The notes under the pieces were generated by a model. The model was not told where the DNA came from. It did no database searches and worked only from the letters and a program-made list of their open reading frames with translations. This document shows, piece after piece, positions 43,522 through 51,409 of a stretch of 64,000 nucleotides of DNA (position 1 is its first letter; each line of letters opens with the position of its first letter). Position numbers and translations under genes: made by a program. Source of the DNA: Candidatus Xianfuyuplasma coldseepsis (GTDB lineage Bacteria; Bacillota_I; Bacilli_A; Izemoplasmatales; Izemoplasmataceae); NCBI RefSeq assembly GCF_014023125.1, contig NZ_CP048914.1, forward strand, positions 1,578,698 to 1,642,697. The letters run 5' to 3'.

Positions 43522-44715
43522 GTGGATTACGATCATTTTTTACAGTATGGTGACGGCACAAGTAGCTGTATCCATCAAGCAACACTCACCAATGACACAA
43601 ACTATATTGTCACGTACTTAAAACAAGGTGGCGATGTCCATATCAAAGACGATCGCAACCAAACATTGCTTCATCTTGCCACCCGGAACAAAGCTGCGCA
43701 TTCGATGCGCTTATTATTACAAGTCGGGGTGAATCCCAATCTTGGTGACAAGTTTGGCGATACCCCCTTACATATCGCCAGTTACATGGGCAATGATGCG
43801 ATGGTGTCTTTGCTTGTTGAACATGGTGCAGATCCAAACACACCCAACGACAATCAGGATACCCCACTCCATAAAGCCGCGTTCAAAGGAAGTGTTTCAT
43901 GTCTCGAAATTCTGCTGGCTCATGGTGCAGATATTTATCGTACAAACGAGTTTCACTCGAGTGTGATTCAACATGCGGTTCGCAGTAAAAAAATCAAAGC
44001 CGTAAAATATTTAATAGAACAAGGAGCAATTATAAATTCCTTGGATGATCGAGGCCAATCGACATTGCATTACGCGGCACTGTATTCCACTGTTGACATT
44101 GTTCAATATCTGATTGAACAAGGGGTAAACCCATATTCGAAAACAAACTACCGGTTAACGCCACTTCACATGGCCGTCGAACATCCGATGTTTGAAATGG
44201 TGCAGGTGTTCTTGCAATCGGGGTTAACATCGTATGATCAATCGAAGTTTAATCAATCACCCTATGATATTGCCGTACAAAAAAACAAATACGAAGCCAT
44301 TGAAACCTTTAATCGGTTAAAAAACGATGCCGAGTATCAATCAAAATTGAAAGCAAATCAACTAACCCTTTCAATCGTAATGAATGATTTTGATTTGGCG
44401 GTATCCTTAATTCCTAGAAGCAACGTCAACAACAAAGATATCTTTGGCAATACCCCGTTATTCTATGCGATCATGAATCACGAACCCTATTTGGTCGAAC
44501 AGTTGATCGCCCATGACGCCTCGGTCTATAATATTGATAGTAAACAGCTGGATGCAATTTACTACGCGGTATTGATTGGTGATGTGGACATGGTGAAAAC
44601 CATATTAAAAAAGCAACACAACCTCGGAAAAAAATACTTGGGTTATAACGTGTTAGATTATGCCACACACAATGATCAAACAGCGATAAAAGAGGTGCTT
44701 GTAAAACATCAATAA
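43522..44715 (+). CDS. Ankyrin-repeat protein
   Basis: 397 residues made almost wholly of ankyrin repeats, about ten, the best being GDTPLHIASYMGNDAMVSLL, QDTPLHKAAFKGSVSCLEIL and QSTLHYAALYSTVDIVQYLI. A weaker stretch around 265-300 divides them. No signal peptide or membrane helix, so cytoplasmic. GTG start, 7 bases after AGGAGG. A membrane protein gene follows after 20 bases and probably shares the transcript. Partner unknown. Confidence 0.88.
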   Translation: MDYDHFLQYGDGTSSCIHQATLTNDTNYIVTYLKQGGDVHIKDDRNQTLLHLATRNKAAHSMRLLLQVGVNPNLGDKFGDTPLHIASYMGNDAMVSLLVEHGADPNTPNDNQDTPLHKAAFKGSVSCLEILLAHGADIYRTNEFHSSVIQHAVRSKKIKAVKYLIEQGAIINSLDDRGQSTLHYAALYSTVDIVQYLIEQGVNPYSKTNYRLTPLHMAVEHPMFEMVQVFLQSGLTSYDQSKFNQSPYDIAVQKNKYEAIETFNRLKNDAEYQSKLKANQLTLSIVMNDFDLAVSLIPRSNVNNKDIFGNTPLFYAIMNHEPYLVEQLIAHDASVYNIDSKQLDAIYYAVLIGDVDMVKTILKKQHNLGKKYLGYNVLDYATHNDQTAIKEVLVKHQ

Positions 44716-44735
44716 ACGTTAGAAAGAGGGATTGG

Positions 44736-45248
44736 ATGAAACGACGAATACAATTATTATCATCAGCGCTTGTGGTGTTGTTGATGGCATTCAGTATTCT
44801 ATTAATCACCATCGATGTCAGTGGAATACCACTGTTTTATGATATGCAAATTTTCTACACCATTGACGATGTAAGGCGGACGATGGATATCCTCATGTCA
44901 CCATCTGGTTCGATATCGATGACCGAACTACATACGCTCCGCCAACAGTTTGAATTATTCTATATTATTGATGTCCTATTCCCGATTGTCTATGCGTCCT
45001 TATTAGGGACCATTGCCAAAGAACTACGCTTAGCGTGGCTCATTCCCATTATCATTGCAACCATGGTATTGGACTATATCGAAAACATCATCATCTTATT
45101 GTTCTACGCTGTATTTGATGTTGGAATTGCCTTTTATACGATTCTTCATATAGCCACGATATTGAAATTCAGTGGCCTGTTCTTTACCGTAGGATATATG
45201 TGCTATTGCATCATCCAACGAAAGCGAACAATAAAAAAAACACCATGA
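44736..45248 (+). CDS. Four-helix membrane protein, unknown
   Basis: Not recognised. 170 residues with predicted helices at about 8-28, 73-92, 97-125 and 130-155, an extracytoplasmic loop of about 40 residues after the first helix, and a basic C-terminal end. LDYIENIIILLFY gives a charged pair within a membrane segment. AGAGGGATT precedes ATG. Its TGA stop is the loop of a bidirectional terminator. Confidence 0.6.
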   Translation: MKRRIQLLSSALVVLLMAFSILLITIDVSGIPLFYDMQIFYTIDDVRRTMDILMSPSGSISMTELHTLRQQFELFYIIDVLFPIVYASLLGTIAKELRLAWLIPIIIATMVLDYIENIIILLFYAVFDVGIAFYTILHIATILKFSGLFFTVGYMCYCIIQRKRTIKKTP

Positions 45249-45260
45249 GGTGTTTTTTTT
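45233..45260. terminator. Bidirectional terminator containing a stop codon in its loop
   Basis: A8CACC (45233-45244) and GGTGT8 (45249-45260) with ATGA loop; the TGA is the stop of the rightward gene. Also ends the leftward CPBP gene. Confidence 0.88.
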
Positions 45261-45943
45261 TAGCCTAATGTAATTAGCATGACAATCACGCCATAGGTAT
45301 TATATAACATATGGACCAAAATAGGGGTTACTATGGTTTCACTTCGATAATAAATATATCCGAGAATCGCACCTAATCCGGCGTAGTAGAATACTTGAAC
45401 CAAATCACTAAAACCAGTATGCATTAATCCGAAGGTAAAGGCTGATATCGTAATAACGACATTGATTGGTAACATGTTATTGGTACGTAAGATTTGAAAC
45501 AATGCATTGCGGAACACCATTTCCTCAACGAGGGGTGCCAGTACAATCGCAAACACCGCTAAATTGATTTTATCGTAGATGGATCCATTCAAGGCAAGGG
45601 AGTCGAGAAACGCCTGGTTTTCTGAAGTATCATTAATGCCAATCAATTGATATACAATCCCAATCACGACCATTGCCAGAAACATGAGAAGGACACCGTA
45701 CAATGTATATTGCAATGTTTTTCGCGACTGTTTCACAGCGTGTATGAGGCTGTTGCGCCATGCAGGAACAAATAATAGAATTAATAAGAGATATACGGGT
45801 AAATAAAACGCTAACTGAAGGATGCTGTCATCCAATAAAATGGAGGATAGAATCAGTCTCAATCCAAAAAAGATAAAGACGGATAACACCAATGTGCTAA
45901 CATAGATTATCGGTATCAAAAATTTCCCTTTTTGCTCAATCAT
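45260..45943 (-). CDS. CPBP family intramembrane metalloprotease
   Basis: 227 residues, about seven helices. The three family motifs are present: PLVEEMVFRNALF (EExxxR), FGLMH, and LVHMLYN. Members include CAAX proteases and bacteriocin-immunity or regulator-cleaving proteins; substrate unknown here. Start ATG 45943 is chosen because GAGGTGATGTTT precedes it; the two earlier ATG/GTG codons overlap that site. Confidence 0.88.
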   Translation of the reverse strand: MIEQKGKFLIPIIYVSTLVLSVFIFFGLRLILSSILLDDSILQLAFYLPVYLLLILLFVPAWRNSLIHAVKQSRKTLQYTLYGVLLMFLAMVVIGIVYQLIGINDTSENQAFLDSLALNGSIYDKINLAVFAIVLAPLVEEMVFRNALFQILRTNNMLPINVVITISAFTFGLMHTGFSDLVQVFYYAGLGAILGYIYYRSETIVTPILVHMLYNTYGVIVMLITLG

Positions 45944-46007
45944 AAACATCACCTCATAACGATTATATCACAGTATAACTTGATTCAAACGAAAAGCGAT
46001 TAACATT

Positions 46008-46038
46008 TTGACTTTATCCCAAAGTATGGTAATATAAT
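46008..46038 (+). promoter_or_regulatory. ktrA promoter
   Basis: TTGACT (46008-46013), 19-base spacer, TATAAT (46033-46038), about 50 bases before the ktrA start. Spacer is long, so strength may be modest. Confidence 0.55.
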
Positions 46039-46090
46039 AAAGTCAAATAACAACATTCATTTGACAAATATAAAAGTGTAGGTGATATCC

Positions 46091-46750
46091 ATGGCTCGAA
46101 AATCATTTGCCGTTATTGGAATGGGACGTTTTGGACAGAGCGTTGTCGTCGAACTCATCAATAAAGATGTTGATGTTTTGGTGATTGATCGCGACCCAGA
46201 ACGAATTGCACGAATGAGTCAAATTGCTACCCATGCTGTAACCCTTGATACGACCGATGTACAAGCGTTAAAAGAAGTTGGAATCAGTAGTATTGATTGT
46301 GTTGTTGTAGCAATTGGGAAAGATTTGCAAAGTAGTATTTTAACGACCCTAATCTTAAAAGATCTCGGTGTTGAAACCGTTATTGTCAAAGTTCAAAATG
46401 CCGATCATGCGAAAGTCGTCGAAAAACTTGGTGCCGATGAAATCATTCAGCCAGAACAACAATCTGGGAAGCGATTGGCATCAAAAATTGTCAGTGACAA
46501 TGTCCTTGATTATATCGATTTAAATGAAAGTCATAGTTTCATCGTTGTCAATGCAACTACAAAAATCATTGATTCCACAATCATTAATTTGGATGTGCGC
46601 AATAAATTTAAAATCAATGTTGTCGCGATTCGTCGTGGTGAAGATGTGATTATCCCCAATGCCGATACCGTCATTGAACAAGAAGATCAACTCCTGTTGA
46701 TCGGAAATAACACCGATCTCGACAAATTTAATAATTGGTTACGAAAATAG
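46091..46750 (+). CDS. Potassium channel regulator KtrA/TrkA family
   Basis: 219 residues: RCK-N Rossmann domain starting KSFAVIGMGRFGQSV with GxGxxG, and RCK-C domain. Such proteins gate KtrB/TrkH potassium channels and bind ATP/ADP or c-di-AMP. No channel gene is adjacent, which is the arrangement of ktrC in Bacillus. ATG 46091 follows AGGTGATATCC. Confidence 0.9.
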   Translation: MARKSFAVIGMGRFGQSVVVELINKDVDVLVIDRDPERIARMSQIATHAVTLDTTDVQALKEVGISSIDCVVVAIGKDLQSSILTTLILKDLGVETVIVKVQNADHAKVVEKLGADEIIQPEQQSGKRLASKIVSDNVLDYIDLNESHSFIVVNATTKIIDSTIINLDVRNKFKINVVAIRRGEDVIIPNADTVIEQEDQLLLIGNNTDLDKFNNWLRK

Positions 46751-46774
46751 ACAGATAATCTGTCTATTTTTTTT
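46744..46774 (+). terminator. ktrA terminator containing the stop codon
   Basis: A 12-bp perfect stem (46744-46755 with 46759-46770), TAA loop, T8. The TAG stop (46748-46750) is within the left arm. Confidence 0.88.
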
Positions 46775-46781
46775 GTTTCAG

Positions 46782-46790
46782 TGATATAAT
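46782..46790 (+). promoter_or_regulatory. Extended -10 promoter of rdgB
   Basis: TGA-TATAAT, 17 bases before the rdgB ATG. Confidence 0.6.
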
Positions 46791-46807
46791 ACTTGTGGAG
46801 TGATTGG

Positions 46808-47392
46808 ATGAAAGAAATCGTAATAGCAACCCAAAACAAACATAAAACAGACGAATATAAACATATGCTTGAACCACTTGGGTACACCGTGTATACGTTG
46901 GATGAGTTCCCAGATATTGGTGAGATTATTGAAGATGGAGAGACGTTTGAAGCAAACGCCTATATCAAGGCGAAAACCCTCCAAGATGTGTTGCACAAAG
47001 ACATTATCGCCGATGATAGTGGATTGATGGTTGAGGCACTGGATGGTGCGCCTGGAGTATACAGTGCGCGGTATGCTGGTGAGGACGTTACCTATGAAGA
47101 TAACAATCGTTTGTTGATGAACAATATGAGTGGAATCCGAAATCGACAAGCTGCATTTATCACCGTGATTTGCTTGTTGGAACAAGGGTGTGAACCACGG
47201 TATTTCACTGGTATTTTACATGGAAACATTGCAACGGAATCACGAGGTGATAACGGCTTTGGCTATGATCCCATCTTCTGTATATCCGATGGGCGACATC
47301 TGGCAGAATTAACCATGGAAGAAAAAAATGCGATTAGTCATCGGGCATTAGCGACACAACAATTGATTATGCATTTGAGAAAATCAACTTGA
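46808..47392 (+). CDS. rdgB: XTP/dITP diphosphatase
   Basis: Removes non-canonical purine nucleoside triphosphates (dITP, XTP). 194 residues with IATQNKHKTDEYK, DDSGLMVEALDGAPGVYSARYAG and NGFGYDPIF, all family marks. In Bacillus it is next to the YfcE-like ysnB; here rubrerythrin lies between. Start ATG 46808 follows GGAGTGATTGG. Confidence 0.95.
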   Translation: MKEIVIATQNKHKTDEYKHMLEPLGYTVYTLDEFPDIGEIIEDGETFEANAYIKAKTLQDVLHKDIIADDSGLMVEALDGAPGVYSARYAGEDVTYEDNNRLLMNNMSGIRNRQAAFITVICLLEQGCEPRYFTGILHGNIATESRGDNGFGYDPIFCISDGRHLAELTMEEKNAISHRALATQQLIMHLRKST

Positions 47393-47403
47393 ATTGATAT
47401 AAT
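47375..47403 (+). promoter_or_regulatory. Rubrerythrin promoter inside the end of rdgB
   Basis: TTGAGA (47375-47380), 17 bases, TATAAT (47398-47403) with TGA before it. The -35 lies within the last codons of rdgB. The start codon is 24 bases downstream. Confidence 0.7.
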
Positions 47404-47426
47404 ATATAATGAAAAGGAGGAACAAT

Positions 47427-47999
47427 ATGTCATTAAAGGGTACAAAAACAGAACAAAATTTATTGAAGGCTTTTGCAGGTGAATCGCAAGCACGTAATCG
47501 CTACACGATGTTCTCGAAAATTGCCAAAAAGGAAGGGTATGAGCAAATCGCTGCAATCTTTTTGGAAACTGCTGAAAATGAGTTAGAGCATGCCAAAATC
47601 TTTTTCCGTCATCTAGAAGGTGGAATGGTTGAAATCACAGCTGCTTATCCTGCAGGTGTTGAAGGAACCACTGCTGATAATCTATTAGCAGGTGCCGAAG
47701 GTGAAAATGAAGAGTGGACAGAGCTCTATCCAGAGTTTGCAAAAATTGCAGATGAAGAAGGATTTCCGAAAGTTGCTGCATCCTTCCGTCAAATTGCCAA
47801 TATCGAAAAAGATCATGAAGAGCGGTATCGCAAGTTGCTTCATAACCTAGAAGAAGATCTCGTCTTTAAAAGCGGTGAGCAGGTTGTATGGATTTGTCGC
47901 AAATGCGGTCATGTCAGTGTTGGAAAACGCGCACCAGGAATATGCCCAGTTTGTGATCATCCAAAAGCTTATTTTGAACGAAAAGTAGTCAATTATTAA
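47427..47999 (+). CDS. rbr: Rubrerythrin
   Basis: Non-haem di-iron peroxidase protecting against hydrogen peroxide, typical of anaerobes and microaerophiles. 190 residues: ferritin-like four-helix domain with [17 protein letters not shown] and [10 protein letters not shown], then a rubredoxin-like tail with CRKCG and CPVCD. AAGGAGGAACA precedes ATG 47427; the upstream in-frame ATG 47409 lies before that site. Confidence 0.95.
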   Translation: MSLKGTKTEQNLLKAFAGESQARNRYTMFSKIAKKEGYEQIAAIFLETAENELEHAKIFFRHLEGGMVEITAAYPAGVEGTTADNLLAGAEGENEEWTELYPEFAKIADEEGFPKVAASFRQIANIEKDHEERYRKLLHNLEEDLVFKSGEQVVWICRKCGHVSVGKRAPGICPVCDHPKAYFERKVVNY

Positions 48000-48002
48000 A
48001 CT

Positions 48003-48031
48003 AAAAGAGTGGAGCTGTGCTTCACTCTTTT
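48003..48031 (+). terminator. Rubrerythrin terminator
   Basis: A 13-bp stem with one G-T pair (48003-48015 with 48019-48031) and TGT loop. The T run is short (four). Confidence 0.75.
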
Positions 48032-48061
48032 GCACTTCAATTAGGAAAATGGATAAGCCTT

Positions 48062-48070
48062 TGATATAAT
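48062..48070 (+). promoter_or_regulatory. Extended -10 promoter of the YfcE-like gene
   Basis: TGA-TATAAT, 21 bases before the ATG at 48092, followed by AGAAGGTGATGCG. Confidence 0.6.
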
Positions 48071-48091
48071 TTATAGTAAGAAGGTGATGCG

Positions 48092-48580
48092 ATGAACATA
48101 CTTGTCTTTAGTGACGTCCACGGACATCAACAATTGCTGGATCGAATATTGAACCGTTACACGGATATAGATTATATCATTTCCTTAGGGGATTTTGGGC
48201 TGGATCAAGAATATTTGTTAGAACGCAATATCATTCATGTCAAAGGAAATATTGCCTTTGATCCTGGAATCGTGGACGAGCAAGAAATCACGATAAGCAA
48301 TCGTAAAATATTGCTTACGCACGGCCATACATATCATGTTCATCGAACATTAGGACACCTAATTAGTCGCGGGTTGGAAGACAACTTTGATATTGTCTTA
48401 TATGGCCACACCCACATTCTTCGCAAAGATAATGTTGATGGAATGTGGATAATCAATCCCGGTAGCATTTATGCTCCTCGTGGAAAATATCCCCCTTCTT
48501 ATGGAATCTTGACAATCGATGACAATCGAATGGAATGGACGTTTAAAGATGCAATGAATGATATGATGTTGGAGGTGTAA
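48092..48580 (+). CDS. YfcE/MJ0936 family metallophosphodiesterase
   Basis: 162 residues. Metal ligands in FSDVHGH, SLGDFG, KGNIAF (GNxD replaced by GNIA), LLTHGHTYHV and YGHTHI. The family hydrolyses phosphodiesters in vitro; cellular substrate unknown. The Asn-Cys-Asp of the usual GNCD motif is altered, which may change activity. The next gene starts one base after its stop, so the two are an operon. Confidence 0.88.
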   Translation: MNILVFSDVHGHQQLLDRILNRYTDIDYIISLGDFGLDQEYLLERNIIHVKGNIAFDPGIVDEQEITISNRKILLTHGHTYHVHRTLGHLISRGLEDNFDIVLYGHTHILRKDNVDGMWIINPGSIYAPRGKYPPSYGILTIDDNRMEWTFKDAMNDMMLEV

Positions 48581-48581
48581 C

Positions 48582-49388
48582 ATGATTGGTTATTTAGGTC
48601 CGGAAGGATCGTATTCCTATTTTGCTGGTGCAACCTTTTATATAAAAGAGGATCTTGTACCATATAACAATATTGGACGTTTATTTTATGCCTTAGAACA
48701 AGAAGAAGTCGACGGGATTGTTGTGCCTTTAGAAAATATGAAGTTTGGTACTAGTTTTGATGTCCTCGGCCGCATTCATCACAATCACTATCACATAACC
48801 CGTGTCATTATGTTGGATATTGTTCTGCATGTGGTCTCTTCTGGAACAACACCTTCAGCAATACAGAAATTGTACGCCACAGAAGACAGCATTAATGAAG
48901 CATACAATACATTGAAACAAGAACTCGGTAAATATGAAAAACACTACGTATCCAGTAATAAATCAGCCTACGAAGTCTTGGAACAATCACAAGAGAATAC
49001 CATCGGTGCGGTACTATCCAATCAGGAGATGTTAGGGCAGTACAACGTGGTACTAAACAATATTCGGGATACGAAAGAGAATATGCATAAATTTATTCTT
49101 GTTGAGAAGTCACTGAAAGTGACGGGCTTCCACAATCGTACGCTGATTGCATGTTGCCCCAAGTTTAATCACGTCGGCGCGTTATATGATGTTTTACATG
49201 AATTTGTAATCCGTGGAATCAACATCGTTAAATTATTGAGTTTACCAACGATTTCAACACAAAAAGAGATGATTTTCTATATCGAACTCGAAGGAAATAT
49301 CGAACATGAAACCATCAGTGAAGCCTTGGCGATGGTTCGATACAAAAGTAGTTTCATTACCATCTTAGGAAGTTATTATGAAAAATAG
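48582..49388 (+). CDS. Prephenate dehydratase-like protein with ACT domain, motifs degenerate
   Basis: 268 residues laid out like bacterial PheA: a two-lobed PDT domain (1-180, opening IGYLGPEGSYS) and an ACT domain (about 186-268). Yet the catalytic TRF motif is replaced by NMHKF (167-171), the PIENS block reads PLENMKFG, and the ACT phenylalanine-binding ESRP reads LLSLPT. No other aromatic amino acid gene is in the window. A true dehydratase is therefore doubtful; it may bind a small ligand and regulate. GTTGGAGGTGTAAC precedes the ATG. Confidence 0.7.
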   Translation: MIGYLGPEGSYSYFAGATFYIKEDLVPYNNIGRLFYALEQEEVDGIVVPLENMKFGTSFDVLGRIHHNHYHITRVIMLDIVLHVVSSGTTPSAIQKLYATEDSINEAYNTLKQELGKYEKHYVSSNKSAYEVLEQSQENTIGAVLSNQEMLGQYNVVLNNIRDTKENMHKFILVEKSLKVTGFHNRTLIACCPKFNHVGALYDVLHEFVIRGINIVKLLSLPTISTQKEMIFYIELEGNIEHETISEALAMVRYKSSFITILGSYYEK

Positions 49389-49412
49389 AGGAGCAATTGC
49401 TCTTCTATTTTT
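49381..49412. terminator. Bidirectional terminator between the PheA-like and amylase genes
   Basis: A 14-bp stem with one G-T pair (49381-49394 with 49399-49412), AATT loop, A and T runs on both sides. The TAG stop is inside. Confidence 0.87.
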
Positions 49413-51258
49413 TTTGAAGAATGAAGAATCCATAACTTGGGATTAACAATGTCGTTGAAAGAATGACTGTTTGATCCGTATAAAGGTCGGTATATTCACC
49501 GGCTTGCATCGCTTTTGGCAGGGTAATGGTGAGTTCTTTGAAACGTTTCGAAAGAATGAAATAGACATCGTCTTTTTGGTAGATAAGGTATTCTTCGACA
49601 TCGTTTGTTTCAATCCAACGGAAAGCAACACTCTTTAATGCAGGTACATGCTTACGTAAATAGATGAGTCGCTTGATGTGTCGCAACAAATCGGGATTGT
49701 GCTCGGTAGGATCCCACGGCATACACCGGCGATTATCCGGGTCGTGTTTGCCACTTAACCCGATTTCACCACCATAATATACACTCGGTGCACCTGGAAA
49801 ACTAAACAGGAATAGATACGGTAGTTTTACAAGTTCAATATTATTCGAGCAGATTTCTAAAATCCGTGTCGTGTCATGGGAATCGACTAAGTTATATAGG
49901 GAAGGTAACACATTTTTAGGATAGTTGGTTAACACTTGATTAACTTTGTATTTAAATTCCGTAGATGTTGATTGGTTATGATCAATGTTGGTGCCAAAAT
50001 AATCCCATATCGGAAATAATAACTCATAGTTCATGACACCATCGTATTGATCTCCTTGTAACCAAGGAGTGCTGTTTTCCCAGTTTTCACCGACGATATA
50101 AGCCTCTCTCTTACTGGTTTTCACGGTGTGTCGGAAATCCCGCCAGAAGGCATGGGATACTTCATTGCTGACATCGAGTCGCCATCCATCGATGTCAAAC
50201 TCTGTAATCCAATAGGCTGCGGCTTTAAGAAGATAGTCTTTCATCAAAGGATGATTGGTATTCATTTTTGGCATATATGGAGTGAATGCAAAGGTGCGAT
50301 AGTTCAACAGTGTCTTATCTTCGAAGAGTGGTTTGGCACTTTCGCGAATGATCTTACCGTGGGCATCAATGTCGAAGTTGATGACCGGTTTATCGGAATC
50401 TATGATATAGAAACAATCGTAGTATTTCGATTGTTTACCATGTTTAATGACATCTTGAAAGTATGGATGACGAAAACCGCAATGATTGTATACGGCATCG
50501 AGCATTACTTTCATGTCACGCTTGTGAGCTTCCTCAACGAGGCGTTTAAAGGTCTCTTTGTCACCAAATGCTGGATCAATGTCAAAATAGTCGTTGACGT
50601 CGTATTTATGGGTTGAGTCACTGGGGAAAATCGGGGTCATATAGATACCTGTAAAACCAATGTCCTGAATATAATCCAGATGATCGATAATCCCTTGTAA
50701 GTCTCCTCCGAACAATTGGCGATTGTGATAATTCGTTACCGAACCCCATGCAAGAGTACCAGGTAGATTAATCGATGGATCACCATTGGCAAATCGTTCT
50801 GGGAAAATTGCATACCAGACTTGATCCTGAACCCAGGCGGGTGGTGAAAACATATCCTCTTCGTTTAGGAAAGGATAATTAAAGTAATTAAAATGATGGG
50901 TTAATTTATCGGGATGCTCGATAACATCAATGGTTTCACGTGACCCGTATAAATACCGTTCATCGATTAAGAATGCGTAACGCATTCGTTTTGTCGAAGG
51001 AGTAGCTTCGTAAATATAATGTTCAAAATCCTGAGTTTCGTATTCTTTTGTCATGTAGGAATCTGCAGTGCTATCTTGCTTCCATTCCCATGTTTCTGGC
51101 GTGGTATCAGATGGTCCCCAATGAAAGGGATCACCAAATAATACACGTACCGATTGGATATGATTTTTTTGAACAATCAGTCGCAAATGAACAGTGTCCT
51201 TATCATACATATAGGCGTATTTACTTTTTGGTTCATGATAAATTGTGTAGGGTAACAA
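49405..51258 (-). CDS. GH13 neopullulanase/maltogenic amylase-type enzyme
   Basis: 617 residues: N-terminal CBM34-like beta domain (about 1-125), GH13 barrel (about 140-520) with the sequence VWYAIFPERFANGDPS, DAVYNHCG, nucleophile Asp in DGWRLDVSNE, acid Glu in VGENWE and Asp in DSHDTTRI, and a C-terminal beta domain. This is the GH13_20 pattern acting on cyclodextrins, pullulan or maltodextrins. No signal peptide, so cytoplasmic. TTG 51258 is chosen as start, 8 bases after AGGAGG; the GTG upstream overlaps that site. Confidence 0.9.
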   Translation of the reverse strand: MLPYTIYHEPKSKYAYMYDKDTVHLRLIVQKNHIQSVRVLFGDPFHWGPSDTTPETWEWKQDSTADSYMTKEYETQDFEHYIYEATPSTKRMRYAFLIDERYLYGSRETIDVIEHPDKLTHHFNYFNYPFLNEEDMFSPPAWVQDQVWYAIFPERFANGDPSINLPGTLAWGSVTNYHNRQLFGGDLQGIIDHLDYIQDIGFTGIYMTPIFPSDSTHKYDVNDYFDIDPAFGDKETFKRLVEEAHKRDMKVMLDAVYNHCGFRHPYFQDVIKHGKQSKYYDCFYIIDSDKPVINFDIDAHGKIIRESAKPLFEDKTLLNYRTFAFTPYMPKMNTNHPLMKDYLLKAAAYWITEFDIDGWRLDVSNEVSHAFWRDFRHTVKTSKREAYIVGENWENSTPWLQGDQYDGVMNYELLFPIWDYFGTNIDHNQSTSTEFKYKVNQVLTNYPKNVLPSLYNLVDSHDTTRILEICSNNIELVKLPYLFLFSFPGAPSVYYGGEIGLSGKHDPDNRRCMPWDPTEHNPDLLRHIKRLIYLRKHVPALKSVAFRWIETNDVEEYLIYQKDDVYFILSKRFKELTITLPKAMQAGEYTDLYTDQTVILSTTLLIPSYGFFILQKK

Positions 51259-51282
51259 TGAAACCACCTCCTGTTTGATTTG

Positions 51283-51291
51283 ATTATATCA
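51283..51291 (-). promoter_or_regulatory. Extended -10 promoter of the amylase gene
   Basis: On the - strand TGA-TATAAT (51291-51283), 25 bases before the TTG start. The matching -35 region would touch the cre-like site. Confidence 0.6.
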
Positions 51292-51299
51292 TGAATCGC

Positions 51300-51340
51300 A
51301 TATTTCCTACTATGGTAGCGGTTTCATTTTTTGGAAATAT
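51300..51340. promoter_or_regulatory. Probable CcpA cre site flanked by an inverted repeat
   Basis: TGGTAGCGGTTTCA (51313-51326) matches the cre consensus TGNAARCGNWWWCA at all but one position, with A/T flanks. It lies in the middle of the divergent gap between the two glucan genes, over the -35 region of the leftward one, so glucose repression of both is likely. Around it, ATATTTCC (51300-51307) faces GGAAATAT (51333-51340), a possible site for a second regulator such as a MalR-type protein. Confidence 0.65.
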
Positions 51341-51364
51341 TGCCATAAATGAATCGGCATGATG

Positions 51365-51370
51365 TATAAT
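51365..51370 (+). promoter_or_regulatory. -10 box of the alpha-glucosidase gene
   Basis: TATAAT 39 bases before the ATG at 51410; TG stands right before it without the extra base. A possible TTGCCA lies 19 bases upstream. Confidence 0.5.
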
Positions 51371-51409
51371 GGTACTGTACGATAGGAAATTGACGTGAGG
51401 AGTACATAT

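Noticed and set aside
50128..50616. 162-codon + strand frame inside the amylase gene
   Set aside because: Wholly within a gene whose motifs are continuous on the - strand; no ribosome binding site or recognisable product.
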